A stretch of DNA of 64,000 nt, taken from the NCBI GenBank assembly GCA_937928005.1, contig CALFVD010000013.1, positions 1 through 64,000 of the forward strand, given 5' to 3'. The notes below the pieces were generated by a model, which saw nothing but the letters and a program-made list of their open reading frames with translations, was not told where the DNA came from and searched no databases. The stretch comes from an uncultured Neomegalonema sp. (GTDB lineage Bacteria; Pseudomonadota; Alphaproteobacteria; Rhodobacterales; Rhodobacteraceae). Within the stretch, counting starts at the first letter, position 1, and each line of letters begins with the position of its first letter. Made by a program: the position numbers and the translations under genes. Below, one piece after another: positions 8,551 through 17,912 of the stretch.

Positions 8551-9882
8551 ATGGGAACGATTCCCCAGGAGCATTACGAACCCAAAGAGGGCACGACGTC
8601 GAAGTGGATCAACGACCGTCTGCCCATTATGGGGATGCTCGACCATCTCAATAAATTCCCGACACCCAAAAACCTGAACTGGGCCTATGTTTTCGGCGGC
8701 ATCCTCGTTCTTTTTTTGGTGATTCAGCTCGCCACGGGAATCACGCTGGCGATGCATTATCAGGTCGGTGAAGATTCTGCGTTCCGCTCTGTCGAGCATA
8801 TCATGCGTGATGTGAATTACGGTTGGTTCCTGCGCTACGCCCATGCCAATGGCGCGTCGTTCTTCTTCATCGCCGTCTACGCCCATATCTTCCGTGGATT
8901 GTATTACGGGTCTTACAAGGCACCGCGCGAGATTCTCTGGATCATCGGCGTGCTGATCTATGTTGTGATGATGGCGACCGCGTTCATGGGGTACGTCCTG
9001 CCGTGGGGCCAGATGAGCTTCTGGGGTGCCAAGGTCATCACCTCACTCTTTGGCGCGATTCCGTTGGTTGGTGAGAGCCTGAAGATATGGCTCTGGGGTG
9101 GCCCGTTCGTGGGCGAAGCGACGCTGAACCGTATGTTCTCGCTGCATTACCTGTTGCCCTTCGTGATTGCCGGTCTGACCGTGCTGCATATCTGGGCGCT
9201 GCACCATGTCGGTAACACCAACCCAACCGGCGTTGAGGTCCGCAAGAAAGATATCGAAACCGTCAAGAAAGACACCGTGCCTTTCGCGCCGTTCTACGTG
9301 ACGAAAGACCTGTTCGCGATCCTGCTGTTCCTAATCGCCTTCGCCTTCTTCCTCTACTTCGCGCCGAATTACCTCGGCCACCCGGATAATTACATCGAGG
9401 CGAACCCGCTGGCGACGCCCGCGCATATCGTGCCCGAATGGTACTTCCTGCCCTTCTACGCCATCCTTCGCGCGATTACCTTTGATCTGTTCTGGATCAT
9501 TCCGGCAAAGCTGGGCGGCGTCTTGGCGATGTTCGGCGCGATTGCCGTGCTGGCCTTCGTGCCGTGGCTCGATACCTCGAATGTCCGTTCCACGACCTAT
9601 CGCCCGATCTATCGCTGGTGGTTCGCCGTGCTGGTCATCGATTTCTTCGTCCTGATGTGGGCGGGTGGAATGCCCGCCGAGGGTATCGTACCGCTCGTCT
9701 CGCTGCTGGGCACGATCTACTGGTTCGCGCATTTCCTGATCGTCCTGCCGATTGTGGGATTGATCGAGAAACCGCTGCCACGCCCCGAAAGCATCGAGGC
9801 GGCCTTCAAGAAAAAGCATGACATCACCGATGATGCCAACAAGACGCCAGCGGCTGGTGCCGCTGCGCAGCCTGCGGAATAA
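8551..9882 (+). CDS. petB: Cytochrome b of the bc1 complex
   Basis: 443 residues from ATG at 8551, 10 bases after petA. It is a polytopic protein with about eight membrane helices. Haem-ligand histidines occur in [28 protein letters not shown] and [11 protein letters not shown]. The quinol-site PEWYFLPFY motif (PEWY) is present. The fused N- and C-terminal halves are typical of bacterial cytochrome b, with a charged Ala/Pro tail. It carries the Qo and Qi sites of ubiquinol:cytochrome c reductase. Confidence 0.97.
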   Translation: MGTIPQEHYEPKEGTTSKWINDRLPIMGMLDHLNKFPTPKNLNWAYVFGGILVLFLVIQLATGITLAMHYQVGEDSAFRSVEHIMRDVNYGWFLRYAHANGASFFFIAVYAHIFRGLYYGSYKAPREILWIIGVLIYVVMMATAFMGYVLPWGQMSFWGAKVITSLFGAIPLVGESLKIWLWGGPFVGEATLNRMFSLHYLLPFVIAGLTVLHIWALHHVGNTNPTGVEVRKKDIETVKKDTVPFAPFYVTKDLFAILLFLIAFAFFLYFAPNYLGHPDNYIEANPLATPAHIVPEWYFLPFYAILRAITFDLFWIIPAKLGGVLAMFGAIAVLAFVPWLDTSNVRSTTYRPIYRWWFAVLVIDFFVLMWAGGMPAEGIVPLVSLLGTIYWFAHFLIVLPIVGLIEKPLPRPESIEAAFKKKHDITDDANKTPAAGAAAQPAE

Positions 9883-9892
9883 GGGGACCGAT

Positions 9893-10642
9893 ATGAAGAC
9901 CACGATGAAATCGGTTCTCGCCGCCGCCATTCTTGGGCTGGCCCTGCCATCCGCCGCAATCGCGGCGGGGGGCAAAGGCAAGCTTCTCGGCCATGAGTTC
10001 AGCTTCAACGGCGTGTTTGGAGCCTATGATCAGGGCGAGTTACAGCGCGGATATCAGATCTATCAGAATATCTGCGCCAACTGCCATGGCATGAAATACG
10101 TTCCGTTTCGTGCCCTTGGCGATAAAAATGGCCCCGGCTTTAGCGAGGATGAAGTAAAGGCCATCGCGGCGTATTACGAAGTACCCGACGAAGAGGGCGA
10201 GCCGGGCGATACCCGCCCCGGCAAGCCGTTCGATTACTTCCCTGATCCCGGTGCCGCAGGCAATCCCCCCGATATGTCACTGCTGGCTAAGGCCCGTGCG
10301 GGTGGTGCGGACTATATTTATAGCCTCATGCTCGGTTACACGGGCGAAGAACAAGAAACCGCAGGCACGATCCTTTATGAGAACAAGGCCTATGGCGGCT
10401 ATCTCGGCATGGGACCACAGCTTTACGGCGATGACGTTGAATACAGCGACGGCACCGAAGCAACCATAGAGCAAGAGGCGAACGACATCTCTGCTTTCCT
10501 CATGTGGGCGGCGGAGCCAAAGATGGTCGAGCGCAAGCAGGCGGGTGTCTGGTCGATTAGTTTCCTGATTCTCTTCGCGACCCTCGTTTGGTTCACGAAC
10601 CGCAAGATCTGGGCGAAGGTGAAACACCCCGAAGACCATTGA
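9893..10642 (+). CDS. petC: Cytochrome c1 of the bc1 complex
   Basis: 249 residues from ATG at 9893 after AAGGGG. The signal peptide covers about residues 1-25. Haem c is attached at C61-A-N-C64-H65, and a C-terminal membrane anchor (WSISFLILFATLVWFTN) is followed by a basic stop-transfer tail. It passes electrons from the Rieske centre to soluble cytochrome c at the periplasmic face. It is the last gene of petABC and is followed by an intrinsic terminator. Confidence 0.96.
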   Translation: MKTTMKSVLAAAILGLALPSAAIAAGGKGKLLGHEFSFNGVFGAYDQGELQRGYQIYQNICANCHGMKYVPFRALGDKNGPGFSEDEVKAIAAYYEVPDEEGEPGDTRPGKPFDYFPDPGAAGNPPDMSLLAKARAGGADYIYSLMLGYTGEEQETAGTILYENKAYGGYLGMGPQLYGDDVEYSDGTEATIEQEANDISAFLMWAAEPKMVERKQAGVWSISFLILFATLVWFTNRKIWAKVKHPEDH

Positions 10643-10674
10643 TGACCCGAATACGGTGAATGTGATATGATATG

Positions 10675-10706
10675 GGGATGCCGCTTGATTGTCGGCATCC
10701 CTTTTT
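10675..10706 (+). terminator. Rho-independent terminator of petABC
   Basis: A perfect 9-bp stem (GGGATGCCG / CGGCATCCC) with a 9-base loop is followed directly by TTTTT. It lies 33 bases after the petC stop. Confidence 0.92.
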
Positions 10707-10743
10707 GTATACGCCACATTCCCTGTCCAGATGAGGAGCGATC

Positions 10744-11091
10744 ATGGCGCGCGTAACCGTCGAAGACTGCGTTGATAAGATCCCAAACCGGTTCGAGGTC
10801 GTTCTCCTCGCCGGATATCGTGCCCGCGCGATTGCCACGGGCGGCTCGATGCTGGTCGAGCGCAACGATGACAAATTCCCCGTCGTCGCCCTGCGCGAAA
10901 TCGCCGAGACGGCGCTGACCCCCGAAGACCTGCGCGAGCAGGCCATCGCCCACCTCCAGAAGCATGTCGAAGTCGATGAACCCGTCGAGGACAACATGGC
11001 CGCCCTGATGGGCGAGCAGGACGCGCCGGACGAGGATATGTCCGAAGCCGACCTGATCCGCGCGCTTCAGGCGGAGAGCGCGTCAAGCTGA
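10744..11091 (+). CDS. rpoZ: RNA polymerase omega subunit
   Basis: 115 residues beginning [18 protein letters not shown], the omega signature. The conserved core ends near residue 70 ([16 protein letters not shown]), and an acidic tail follows. Omega assists RNA polymerase assembly and is part of the ppGpp site. A GAGGAG ribosome site precedes ATG. Its TGA overlaps the ATG of the RSH gene by one base (TGATG), the usual rpoZ-rsh coupling. Confidence 0.96.
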   Translation: MARVTVEDCVDKIPNRFEVVLLAGYRARAIATGGSMLVERNDDKFPVVALREIAETALTPEDLREQAIAHLQKHVEVDEPVEDNMAALMGEQDAPDEDMSEADLIRALQAESASS

Positions 11092-13376
11092 TGACCGGGG
11101 CCGTGGGTGACACCCGGTCCATCCCGGACGGGACTGACCCTGCCGCGACGCCGTTGCCGGTGTCGCGCGCTTTCCTTGGTGAACGCGAGGTTCTCGAAAC
11201 CCGCATTCTCGCCTATAATCCCGACAGCGATATTGACCTGATCCGCCGCTCCTTCGACTTGGGCGCGCGCGCGCATAGTTTTCAGGACCGCAAATCGGGC
11301 GAGCCGTATTTCACCCACCCCATCGCCGTTGCGAATCTACTGGCTGATTTGCGCCTTGATGATGCCAGCATCGCCACGGCCTTGTTGCATGATGTGGTTG
11401 AAGATACTGGCTACACCCGCAATGATATTGTCGAGTTGTTTGGTGAGGAAATCGCGGGCCTCGTCGCGGGCGTCACCAAACTTAGCGAAATCGAGGAGCG
11501 CGATGCGGTCGTCAATACCCGCGAAGAAGCGCAGGCGGAGAACTTTCGCAAGCTGATCCTCGCCGTTGCTCAGGACGCCCGCGTCCTCCTCGTTAAACTC
11601 GCTGACCGCCTGCACAATATGCGCACGCTGGGTGCGATGCCGAAGGAAAAGCAAGACCGCATCGCCGCCGAAACCATGGAGGTCTACGCCCCGTTGGCGG
11701 GCCGCATGGGGATGCAGGATATGCGCGAGGAACTCGAAGACCTCGCCATCCGCGTCCTTGCCCCCGGTGCGCGTATGTCGGTCTTGCGCCGTTTCGTCAG
11801 CCTGCGCCGCAAGCATGGTGAGGTCGTCGTTACCGAGGTTGAGCGCGATATCGAGCGCACCCTTGCTGATATCGGCATCCATGCCCGCGTGGCCAGTCGC
11901 CAGAAACGCCCTTATTCTATCTGGCGCAAGCTACAGGAAGATCGTGTTGGGTTTGAGAGTCTGTCCGATATCGTTGCCTTCCGCATTGTCGTCAATTCCA
12001 CCGATGATTGCTACCTCGCCTTGGGTGCCGTTCACCGCAAATGGCGGGTCGTGCCGGGGCGGTTCAAGGACTATATCTCCAACCCAAAGACTAATGGCTA
12101 CCGCTCGATCCACACCACGGTGATCGGCCCGAATGGCTGGCGCGTCGAAGTGCAGATCCGCACCATCGCGATGCATGAACATGCCGAGCGCGGCGTCGCC
12201 GCCCATTGGTCCTACCGCGACGGCGTGCGCGCCGAAAACCCCTATGCCGTGGGTCCGACCCTGTGGCTGAAGGACGTGCTTGACCGGTTGGAACAGGGGG
12301 CGCGTCCCGACGAATTCCTCGAACACGTCAAGCTGGAGTTGTACCATGATCAGGTCTTCTGCTTCACGCCCAAGGGCGATGTTCGCCGCCTGCCGCGCGG
12401 TGCCACCGCCCTTGATTTTGCCTATGCCATCCACACGAATCTCGGAAATTCCTGCGTTGGCGCGCGTATAGACGGCCATCAGGCGTCGTTCTGGAAGGAA
12501 TTGCGCAACGGCCAGAGCATCGAAATCCTGCGCTCCGATGGTCAGCAACCCACCGCCGAGTGGGAAGATATGGTCATCACGGGCCGTGCGAAATCCGCCA
12601 TCCGCAAGGCTTTGCGCGAGATGGAACGCACTGAGTTGAGCCGCTTTGGCAAGCAACTCCTCGACCGCGCTTTCACCAAGGCGGGCTACGAAATGGGCGA
12701 GGATGATCTGACCTGCGCCATCAGCGTGCTGGACTATCCCAATGCCGACGCCCTTTTCGCCGCTGTCGGTGCCTCCGAATTGCATCCCGATGAGGTGTTC
12801 AAGGCCGCCAATCCCGACCGCGATGCCAGCGATGAAATTGCCAAACGCGAGGAATCGGCGGTCTTTCTGCGCGGGGCGCTACGCAGCCCAGTCCATCATT
12901 TCTGCCCCCATTGTACGCCGATCCCCTTTGAGCGGATCATTGGCGTAGTTGACCGTAATCAGGGTGGTGTGATGGTCCATCGCATCGATTGCGCCATTCT
13001 CGAAAACGAGGCTGACGATACAGCGGAAGACTGGCTCGACATGTTCTGGGGCGATGGTGCCGATTCGGTTGCGCGCTACCATACCCGCGCCGCGCTGATC
13101 CTCGCCAATGAGCCGGGCGCGCTCGGTGCGGTCTGTACTGGTGTTGGCGCTTTGGGCGCAAATATCGTGAATCTGCGCATTGTCGAGCGAAAGCCCAGTT
13201 ATTACAGGGTAATTGTCGATCTTGAAGTGCGCGGCGCGCGCCATCTTCATCGAATATTGCGGACTTTGGAACAGCAGCCGCGCGTGGATCGCGTGGATCG
13301 TATCGGCGGTGTTGACGACGCGCTCGTATCGGCGCATCTCCCTGCACAGAATGCCGATCCGAAGGATGCCTCGTGA
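11091..13376 (+). CDS. rsh: Bifunctional (p)ppGpp synthetase/hydrolase (RSH)
   Basis: 761 residues. An N-terminal HD hydrolase domain has LLHDVVEDT near residue 100. The synthetase domain (about 240-380) carries KRPYSIWRK, FKDYISNPKTNGYRSIHT and EVQIRT. A TGS domain (about 410-470, CFTPKGDVRRLPRGATALDFAYAIH) and a C-terminal ACT domain (about 670-745) follow. It makes and degrades (p)ppGpp in the stringent response. Both catalytic domains look intact, so it should be bifunctional like other alphaproteobacterial RSH proteins. Its stop overlaps the GTG of pyrE. Confidence 0.95.
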   Translation: MTGAVGDTRSIPDGTDPAATPLPVSRAFLGEREVLETRILAYNPDSDIDLIRRSFDLGARAHSFQDRKSGEPYFTHPIAVANLLADLRLDDASIATALLHDVVEDTGYTRNDIVELFGEEIAGLVAGVTKLSEIEERDAVVNTREEAQAENFRKLILAVAQDARVLLVKLADRLHNMRTLGAMPKEKQDRIAAETMEVYAPLAGRMGMQDMREELEDLAIRVLAPGARMSVLRRFVSLRRKHGEVVVTEVERDIERTLADIGIHARVASRQKRPYSIWRKLQEDRVGFESLSDIVAFRIVVNSTDDCYLALGAVHRKWRVVPGRFKDYISNPKTNGYRSIHTTVIGPNGWRVEVQIRTIAMHEHAERGVAAHWSYRDGVRAENPYAVGPTLWLKDVLDRLEQGARPDEFLEHVKLELYHDQVFCFTPKGDVRRLPRGATALDFAYAIHTNLGNSCVGARIDGHQASFWKELRNGQSIEILRSDGQQPTAEWEDMVITGRAKSAIRKALREMERTELSRFGKQLLDRAFTKAGYEMGEDDLTCAISVLDYPNADALFAAVGASELHPDEVFKAANPDRDASDEIAKREESAVFLRGALRSPVHHFCPHCTPIPFERIIGVVDRNQGGVMVHRIDCAILENEADDTAEDWLDMFWGDGADSVARYHTRAALILANEPGALGAVCTGVGALGANIVNLRIVERKPSYYRVIVDLEVRGARHLHRILRTLEQQPRVDRVDRIGGVDDALVSAHLPAQNADPKDAS

Positions 13377-13975
13377 CCGAAAACCACGCCGACCAAAAAG
13401 TCCTCGCCGAATTCCGCGCTGCCGATGCCTTGCTTGAAGGACATTTCATCCTGTCTTCGGGCAAGCACAGCCCTGCCTACCTACAATGCGCCCGCGTTAT
13501 GATGGACCCCGCCCGCGCGGGTCGTCTCTGTGGAGCATTGGCCGATAAGCTGCGCGTGGCCCATGGTGCGGATGCTTTCGACCTGTGCATCTCTCCCGCC
13601 ATGGGCGGTGTGCTCGTGGGGTACGAAGTCGCGCGGCAGATGGCTCTGCCCTCGATCTTCGCCGAGCGTGTGGAGGGCAATTTCGTCTTCCGGCGCGGCT
13701 TTGATATTCCCAAAGGCGCACGCTGCCTCATGGTTGAGGATGTTGTTACCACCGGCCTTTCCTCCCGCGAATGCATTGCCGCCATCGACGCTGCTGGCGG
13801 AAACGTGATTGCCGGTGCCGCGTTGGTTGATCGCAGTGGCGGCAATGCCGATATAGGAGTTCCCCTGACGGCTCTCGTCTCGTTAACGGTTCCCGTCTAT
13901 GATGAGAATGACGTACCGGAGGCGCTCGCCGCATTGCCTGCAACCAAACCAGGCAGTCGGGGATTGAAAACCTGA
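13373..13975 (+). CDS. pyrE: Orotate phosphoribosyltransferase
   Basis: 200 residues from GTG at 13373, overlapping the rsh stop by 4 bases (GTGA). It has an early KHSPAYLQC segment, the AERVEGNFVFRRGF loop and the PRPP-binding motif MVEDVVTTGLSS near residues 122-133. It converts orotate plus PRPP to OMP in pyrimidine synthesis. Length fits the family. Confidence 0.93.
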   Translation: MTENHADQKVLAEFRAADALLEGHFILSSGKHSPAYLQCARVMMDPARAGRLCGALADKLRVAHGADAFDLCISPAMGGVLVGYEVARQMALPSIFAERVEGNFVFRRGFDIPKGARCLMVEDVVTTGLSSRECIAAIDAAGGNVIAGAALVDRSGGNADIGVPLTALVSLTVPVYDENDVPEALAALPATKPGSRGLKT

Positions 13976-14015
13976 GAATCAACGTGATGCACAGGCATTA
14001 CCAGCGGAGGACCGC

Positions 14016-14678
14016 ATGATCTTCAAGCGCAGGAAGCAGCCATCGCTTCTGCGTCGCGCAGCCGCCTTTCTCTGGCCGGAGAAAGGCTTTGCGCGCGGTT
14101 GGCGCTATATGCGTCACCGGGTCGAGCGGATCAACGATACCCCCTCCAATATCGCCTTTGGATTTGCCTGCGGTGCTTTCGCGTCTTTCACGCCGCTCTT
14201 TGGCTTGCATTTTGTCGTCGCCGCTCTCTTTGCGAAGATCGCGCGCGTCAATATCATCAGCGCATTGTTCGGCACCGCTATCGGCAATCCGCTGAGCTTT
14301 CCGCTAATTGCGGCGGGATCAATGTCCGTTGGCTCGCTCTTGCTAGGCCGTGGGCAAGACCATGCGGATGGGGAGGGCGTCGTTGCGGCCTTCGTCGACA
14401 TGGGCACTTTGCTTTATGATGGCGCGCGTAGTGCCATTGGCATTGCTGAACCGGGCACTGTGTCATGGTCGACCGCCGCTTCGCGTCTGGGTGAGTTCAG
14501 CAGCCAGTTCATGGTCCCCTATGCCTTGGGTGGCCTGATCTGCGGCATTCCCGTGGCCGTCGCCAGCTACTACATCGTCCGCCCCGCCATTGCCGCTTAT
14601 CAGAAACGCCGTGCCGAAAAGCTGGCGCGCCGCCGCGTGGAGCGGGCGAACGAAATCAACGCCGAAGGCGTGCGCTGA
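14016..14678 (+). CDS. DUF2062 membrane protein
   Basis: 220 residues. A basic N-terminus (about 1-45) leads to a hydrophobic core with GFACGAFASFTPLFGLHFVVAALFAK, GTAIGNPLSFP and a last helix near 170-190, the DUF2062 pattern. A strongly basic Arg/Lys tail ends the protein. Several transmembrane segments suggest an inner-membrane location. The biochemical role is unknown. It sits between pyrE and pdxJ on the same strand. Confidence 0.85.
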   Translation: MIFKRRKQPSLLRRAAAFLWPEKGFARGWRYMRHRVERINDTPSNIAFGFACGAFASFTPLFGLHFVVAALFAKIARVNIISALFGTAIGNPLSFPLIAAGSMSVGSLLLGRGQDHADGEGVVAAFVDMGTLLYDGARSAIGIAEPGTVSWSTAASRLGEFSSQFMVPYALGGLICGIPVAVASYYIVRPAIAAYQKRRAEKLARRRVERANEINAEGVR

Positions 14679-14740
14679 ATTTCCCTGACGTGACGCTGCA
14701 TCTGCCTTATGTCTAAGGGCTTATAGGGAAGGGCAAGGCC

Positions 14741-15484
14741 ATGACCAGCACACCACGCCTCGGCGTTAATATCGACCACGTCGCCACCATCCGCAACGCG
14801 CGCGGCGGTGATGCGCCCAGCCCTGTGCGCGCCGCCCTCATGGCCGAGCAAGCGGGAGCCGACGGCATCACCGCCCATCTGCGCGAGGATCGCCGCCATA
14901 TCCGCGATGACGATATCACCGCGCTGATGCAGGCGCTGACCGTCCCCCTCAATTTCGAGATGGCCGCGACTGATGAGATGCGCGAGATCGCCCTACGCCA
15001 CCGTCCGCACGCTGCTTGTATCGTCCCCGAAAAGCGCGAGGAACGCACAACCGAGGGCGGCTTGGGCGTTGCGCAGGACCAAGCCCGCCTCGCTGAATAC
15101 ATTGCCCCTCTGCGCGATGCTGGATGCCGTGTCTCGATGTTTATTGAGCCAGACCCCATCCAGATTGCCGCCTGCGCCCGTATCGGCGCGCCGGTGATTG
15201 AATTGCATACTGGCACATTCTGCGAGGCTCATCTTTCCGGTGATACTGCTCGCTGCGATGCCGAACTCGCCCGCATTGCGACAGGGGTGCGTGTTGGCAT
15301 CGAGGAGGGGTTGGAGGTCCATGCGGGCCACGGTCTCGACTTTGAGACCGCCCGTCTCATCTGCGCCGTCCCAGATATCGCCGAGCTGAATATCGGCCAT
15401 TTCCTGATTGGCGAGGCCATCTTCGTCGGCCTGACCGAAGCCATCCACCTGATGCGCGCCGCGATGATCGAAGGCACCGCATGA
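14741..15484 (+). CDS. pdxJ: Pyridoxine 5'-phosphate synthase
   Basis: 247 residues with [17 protein letters not shown] at the N-terminus, [12 protein letters not shown] near residue 45 and [11 protein letters not shown] near 190, all diagnostic for PdxJ. It condenses 3-amino-2-oxopropyl phosphate with deoxyxylulose 5-phosphate in the DXP-dependent vitamin B6 route. The TGA overlaps the acpS ATG by 4 bases; pdxJ-acpS coupling is common in proteobacteria. Confidence 0.96.
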   Translation: MTSTPRLGVNIDHVATIRNARGGDAPSPVRAALMAEQAGADGITAHLREDRRHIRDDDITALMQALTVPLNFEMAATDEMREIALRHRPHAACIVPEKREERTTEGGLGVAQDQARLAEYIAPLRDAGCRVSMFIEPDPIQIAACARIGAPVIELHTGTFCEAHLSGDTARCDAELARIATGVRVGIEEGLEVHAGHGLDFETARLICAVPDIAELNIGHFLIGEAIFVGLTEAIHLMRAAMIEGTA

Positions 15485-15879
15485 TTATCGGCATCGGCTC
15501 TGACCTTGCCGATATCCGCCGCATTGCCAGCACGTTGGAGCGCCACGGCACGCGCTTCACAACCCGTGTCTTCACCGATATCGAACGCGAACGCTCCGAC
15601 CGAAAACCCCACCGTGCCGCCAGTTATGCCAAACGTTGGGCCGCGAAAGAGGCGTGCTCGAAGGCATTGGGCAGCGGCGTGCGCATGGGCGTTGCATGGC
15701 GCGAAATGGGCGTCGTCAACCTGCCTAGCGGTCAGCCTACCCTGCATCTGGAGGGCGGCGCACGCGAGCGGCTTGACGCTCTGATGCCCGACGGTCACAT
15801 TCCGCGCATCCACCTGACCATGACCGATGACGACCCCTACGCGCAGGCATTCGTGGTGATCGAAGCCATTTCTCGATAA
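15481..15879 (+). CDS. acpS: Holo-[acyl-carrier-protein] synthase
   Basis: 132 residues starting [15 protein letters not shown], with the second motif [13 protein letters not shown], which holds the Mg-binding Glu and the catalytic Lys. It transfers 4'-phosphopantetheine from CoA to a serine of ACP. It is translationally coupled to pdxJ. Confidence 0.96.
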   Translation: MIIGIGSDLADIRRIASTLERHGTRFTTRVFTDIERERSDRKPHRAASYAKRWAAKEACSKALGSGVRMGVAWREMGVVNLPSGQPTLHLEGGARERLDALMPDGHIPRIHLTMTDDDPYAQAFVVIEAISR

Positions 15880-15926
15880 CCCGACCACCGCCCCACCAGC
15901 CACCTCACAAAAGGGAATCCTCCCTG

Positions 15927-15970
15927 TACTTTCTGCTCTATGAAATATGTGGCATATTTCATAGAAAGTA
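15927..15970. repeat. Long near-perfect hairpin downstream of acpS
   Basis: A perfect 12-bp inverted repeat (CTATGAAATATG / CATATTTCATAG, 15938-15949 and 15953-15964, TGG loop) is extended by TACTTT / AAAGTA across a 5-base bulge on one side. No T-run follows, so it is not a classic terminator; it could be an operator, an mRNA structure or a mobile-element remnant. Confidence 0.7.
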
Positions 15971-16035
15971 GATGTTTGCGGCGCTCTGTCTCGGTCTTAA
16001 ACCAACCCTTGATCCGACTCGCGCACTCCTCCATA

Positions 16036-16052
16036 TTTAGAATAATTCTAAA
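16036..16052. promoter_or_regulatory. Predicted Irr box (iron control element) upstream of nfu
   Basis: A perfect inverted repeat TTTAGAA-TAA-TTCTAAA lies 37 bases before the nfu ATG. This matches the iron control element bound by the haem-sensing regulator Irr in Alphaproteobacteria. Regulation of the Fe-S gene by iron is therefore predicted. Confidence 0.75.
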
Positions 16053-16088
16053 AACGGCGTGACATGCGCCTCACAAGGACAGAATGCA

Positions 16089-16649
16089 ATGTTCATTCAG
16101 ACGGAAGCAACCCCAAACCCGTCGACCCTAAAGTTCCTGCCGGGCCGTACGGTCATGGCCAGCGGCACCGCTGATTTCACCGATGCAGCGGGGGCCGAGC
16201 CATCCCCACTGGCCAAGCGTATCTTCGCTGTTGAAGGTGTCGAAGGCGTGTTTCTTGGGCCCGACTTTATCTCTGTTGCCAAGGGCGAGGCCGATTGGGC
16301 ACATATTAAACCAGCAATCCTCGGCGCGATTATGGAGCATTTCACCTCTGGTCAGCCGGTCATGGGCGATGATGCACAGGCCAGCGGCGGTCATGCCGAG
16401 CATGACGGCCCCCATGGTGCAGTCGTCACCCAGATCAAAGACTTGCTCGATACCCGCGTGCGCCCCGCTGTGGCGCAGGATGGTGGCGACATCACGTTCC
16501 ACGGCTTTGATGAGGGTATTGTCTATCTGTCGATGCGCGGTGCCTGTGCCGGGTGCCCCAGCTCCACGATGACGCTCAAGATGGGCATCGAAAATCTACT
16601 GCGCCATTACATCCCCGACGTTTTGGAAGTACGCCCCGTCCCGCAATGA
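16089..16649 (+). CDS. nfuA: NifU-like Fe-S scaffold/carrier (Nfu)
   Basis: 186 residues from ATG at 16089. The N-terminal Nfu_N domain (MFIQTEATPNPSTLKFLPG) is followed by a charged His-rich linker and a C-terminal NifU domain with the cluster-binding CAGC motif in RGACAGCPSS. It assembles or delivers 4Fe-4S clusters to client enzymes in the cytoplasm. A predicted Irr box lies just upstream. Its stop overlaps the tsaB start (ATGA). Confidence 0.95.
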   Translation: MFIQTEATPNPSTLKFLPGRTVMASGTADFTDAAGAEPSPLAKRIFAVEGVEGVFLGPDFISVAKGEADWAHIKPAILGAIMEHFTSGQPVMGDDAQASGGHAEHDGPHGAVVTQIKDLLDTRVRPAVAQDGGDITFHGFDEGIVYLSMRGACAGCPSSTMTLKMGIENLLRHYIPDVLEVRPVPQ

Positions 16650-17248
16650 TCGTCCTTGGCATTGATGCTTGTCTTGGCCGTTGCTCCGTTGCGTTGATAT
16701 CGGAGGAGGGTGCCATCGCCTCCAAAAGCGAGGAGATGGCGCGCGGCCATGTCGAGCGCCTCGCCCCGATGGTCCACGAAGTCTTGGCCGAAGCAAACAT
16801 CGCCCCAACTGCCATAAACCGCATCGGCGTCACCTGTGGCCCCGGCGGTTTTACTGGCGCACGGCTTGGTGTTTCCTTCGCGCGCGGGCTTGCTTTGTCT
16901 AACGGGGCGCAAGCCATCGGTATCTCGACACTCGAAGCCATCGCCGCACAAACGCCCGCTGATCTTGTGCTCGTTGCGCTCGATGGTCGTCGTGGCGATC
17001 TTTTCGTGCAGATATTCGACAAGGGCGTGCCCGTGACGCCCCCTGAAGCCATCGCGACCGATATGCTCGATATCCACGCGGCCAAGCATGGCGCGCCTCT
17101 CATCATCGGTCCTGACCCGCTCCCCCCCATTGATCCGGTCATCGTTGCGCGCCTTGCGACGCTCCGTGGCGCAGAGGAAGGGCCACCCCGGCCCCTATAC
17201 TTGCGCGCCCCTGACGCAAAGGCCGCTATGCGCCCTGTTCTCCGGTGA
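16646..17248 (+). CDS. tsaB: tRNA threonylcarbamoyladenosine biosynthesis protein TsaB
   Basis: 200 residues from ATG at 16646. The N-terminal ASKHA fold shows MIVLGIDACLGRCSVAL and the hallmark VTCGPGGFTGARLGVSFARGLA. TsaB partners TsaD and TsaE in making t6A at position 37 of ANN-decoding tRNAs. It is coupled to nfuA upstream and to rimI downstream by 4-base overlaps. Confidence 0.94.
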   Translation: MIVLGIDACLGRCSVALISEEGAIASKSEEMARGHVERLAPMVHEVLAEANIAPTAINRIGVTCGPGGFTGARLGVSFARGLALSNGAQAIGISTLEAIAAQTPADLVLVALDGRRGDLFVQIFDKGVPVTPPEAIATDMLDIHAAKHGAPLIIGPDPLPPIDPVIVARLATLRGAEEGPPRPLYLRAPDAKAAMRPVLR

Positions 17249-17733
17249 TTTACCTGCAAGAAGGCCCAATCGCCCCTGTACTCGCAAAAAGAGTCGCTGA
17301 CTTACAAGCGTGCGCTTACGCTGAAACGGGAATGCGGCCATGGCATGCCGATGAAATTGCTTCGCTTTTAAACAATTCCTGTAATCGCTTGTATGTCGCA
17401 CACGAAGACGATTTTAAAAACGCCAGTTTAAAAGCATTTTTACTAGTGACTTTCGTAGCTGGCGAGGCCGAAATCCTCGCCATAGCGGTTGATCCACATC
17501 ACCAGCGATGCGGGGTCGCATCACAAATCATGAAGCGCATGATACAAGACTGTGAACAAGCAGGTATCGGCCATATCATGCTTGAGGTTGCAGAAACGAA
17601 TAAGGCCGCCCAGTCTCTTTACCATACGTTAACTTTTGTTAAGGTTGGATATAGATTACAATATTACACGTTTGACGGTATTGAAGTTGATGCATATATT
17701 CTCAAAAGACAGATCGAGCCCGTAACAAAGTAG
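17245..17733 (+). CDS. rimI: GNAT acetyltransferase, RimI-like
   Basis: 162 residues from GTG at 17245 (GTGA overlap with tsaB). The GNAT acetyl-CoA-binding motif is AEILAIAVDPHHQRCGVASQIM (about residues 74-95), followed by LEVAETNKAAQSLY. RimI acetylates the N-terminus of ribosomal protein S18. Position after tsaB supports RimI, but the protein is divergent and markedly AT-richer than its neighbours, so another GNAT substrate is possible. Confidence 0.8.
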   Translation: MIYLQEGPIAPVLAKRVADLQACAYAETGMRPWHADEIASLLNNSCNRLYVAHEDDFKNASLKAFLLVTFVAGEAEILAIAVDPHHQRCGVASQIMKRMIQDCEQAGIGHIMLEVAETNKAAQSLYHTLTFVKVGYRLQYYTFDGIEVDAYILKRQIEPVTK

Positions 17734-17912
17734 GTCTAATCTGTATAAAACGGCAAATTAACAAAAAAGATACCAGTTTTCTCTTGCATGTCTATTTAGA
17801 ATGAATAAATACGCCCGTGACGCAGCTATCGTCCCGTGACACATCTTATGTCTATACGGATTGGGAGTATGCGCAATTCGTTATGCAATTTAATGTCTTC
17901 GGAGTAATCGCC

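Noticed and set aside
11931..12785. Open frame of 284 codons antisense to rsh
   Set aside because: Shadow frame in a gene whose domains are all accounted for.
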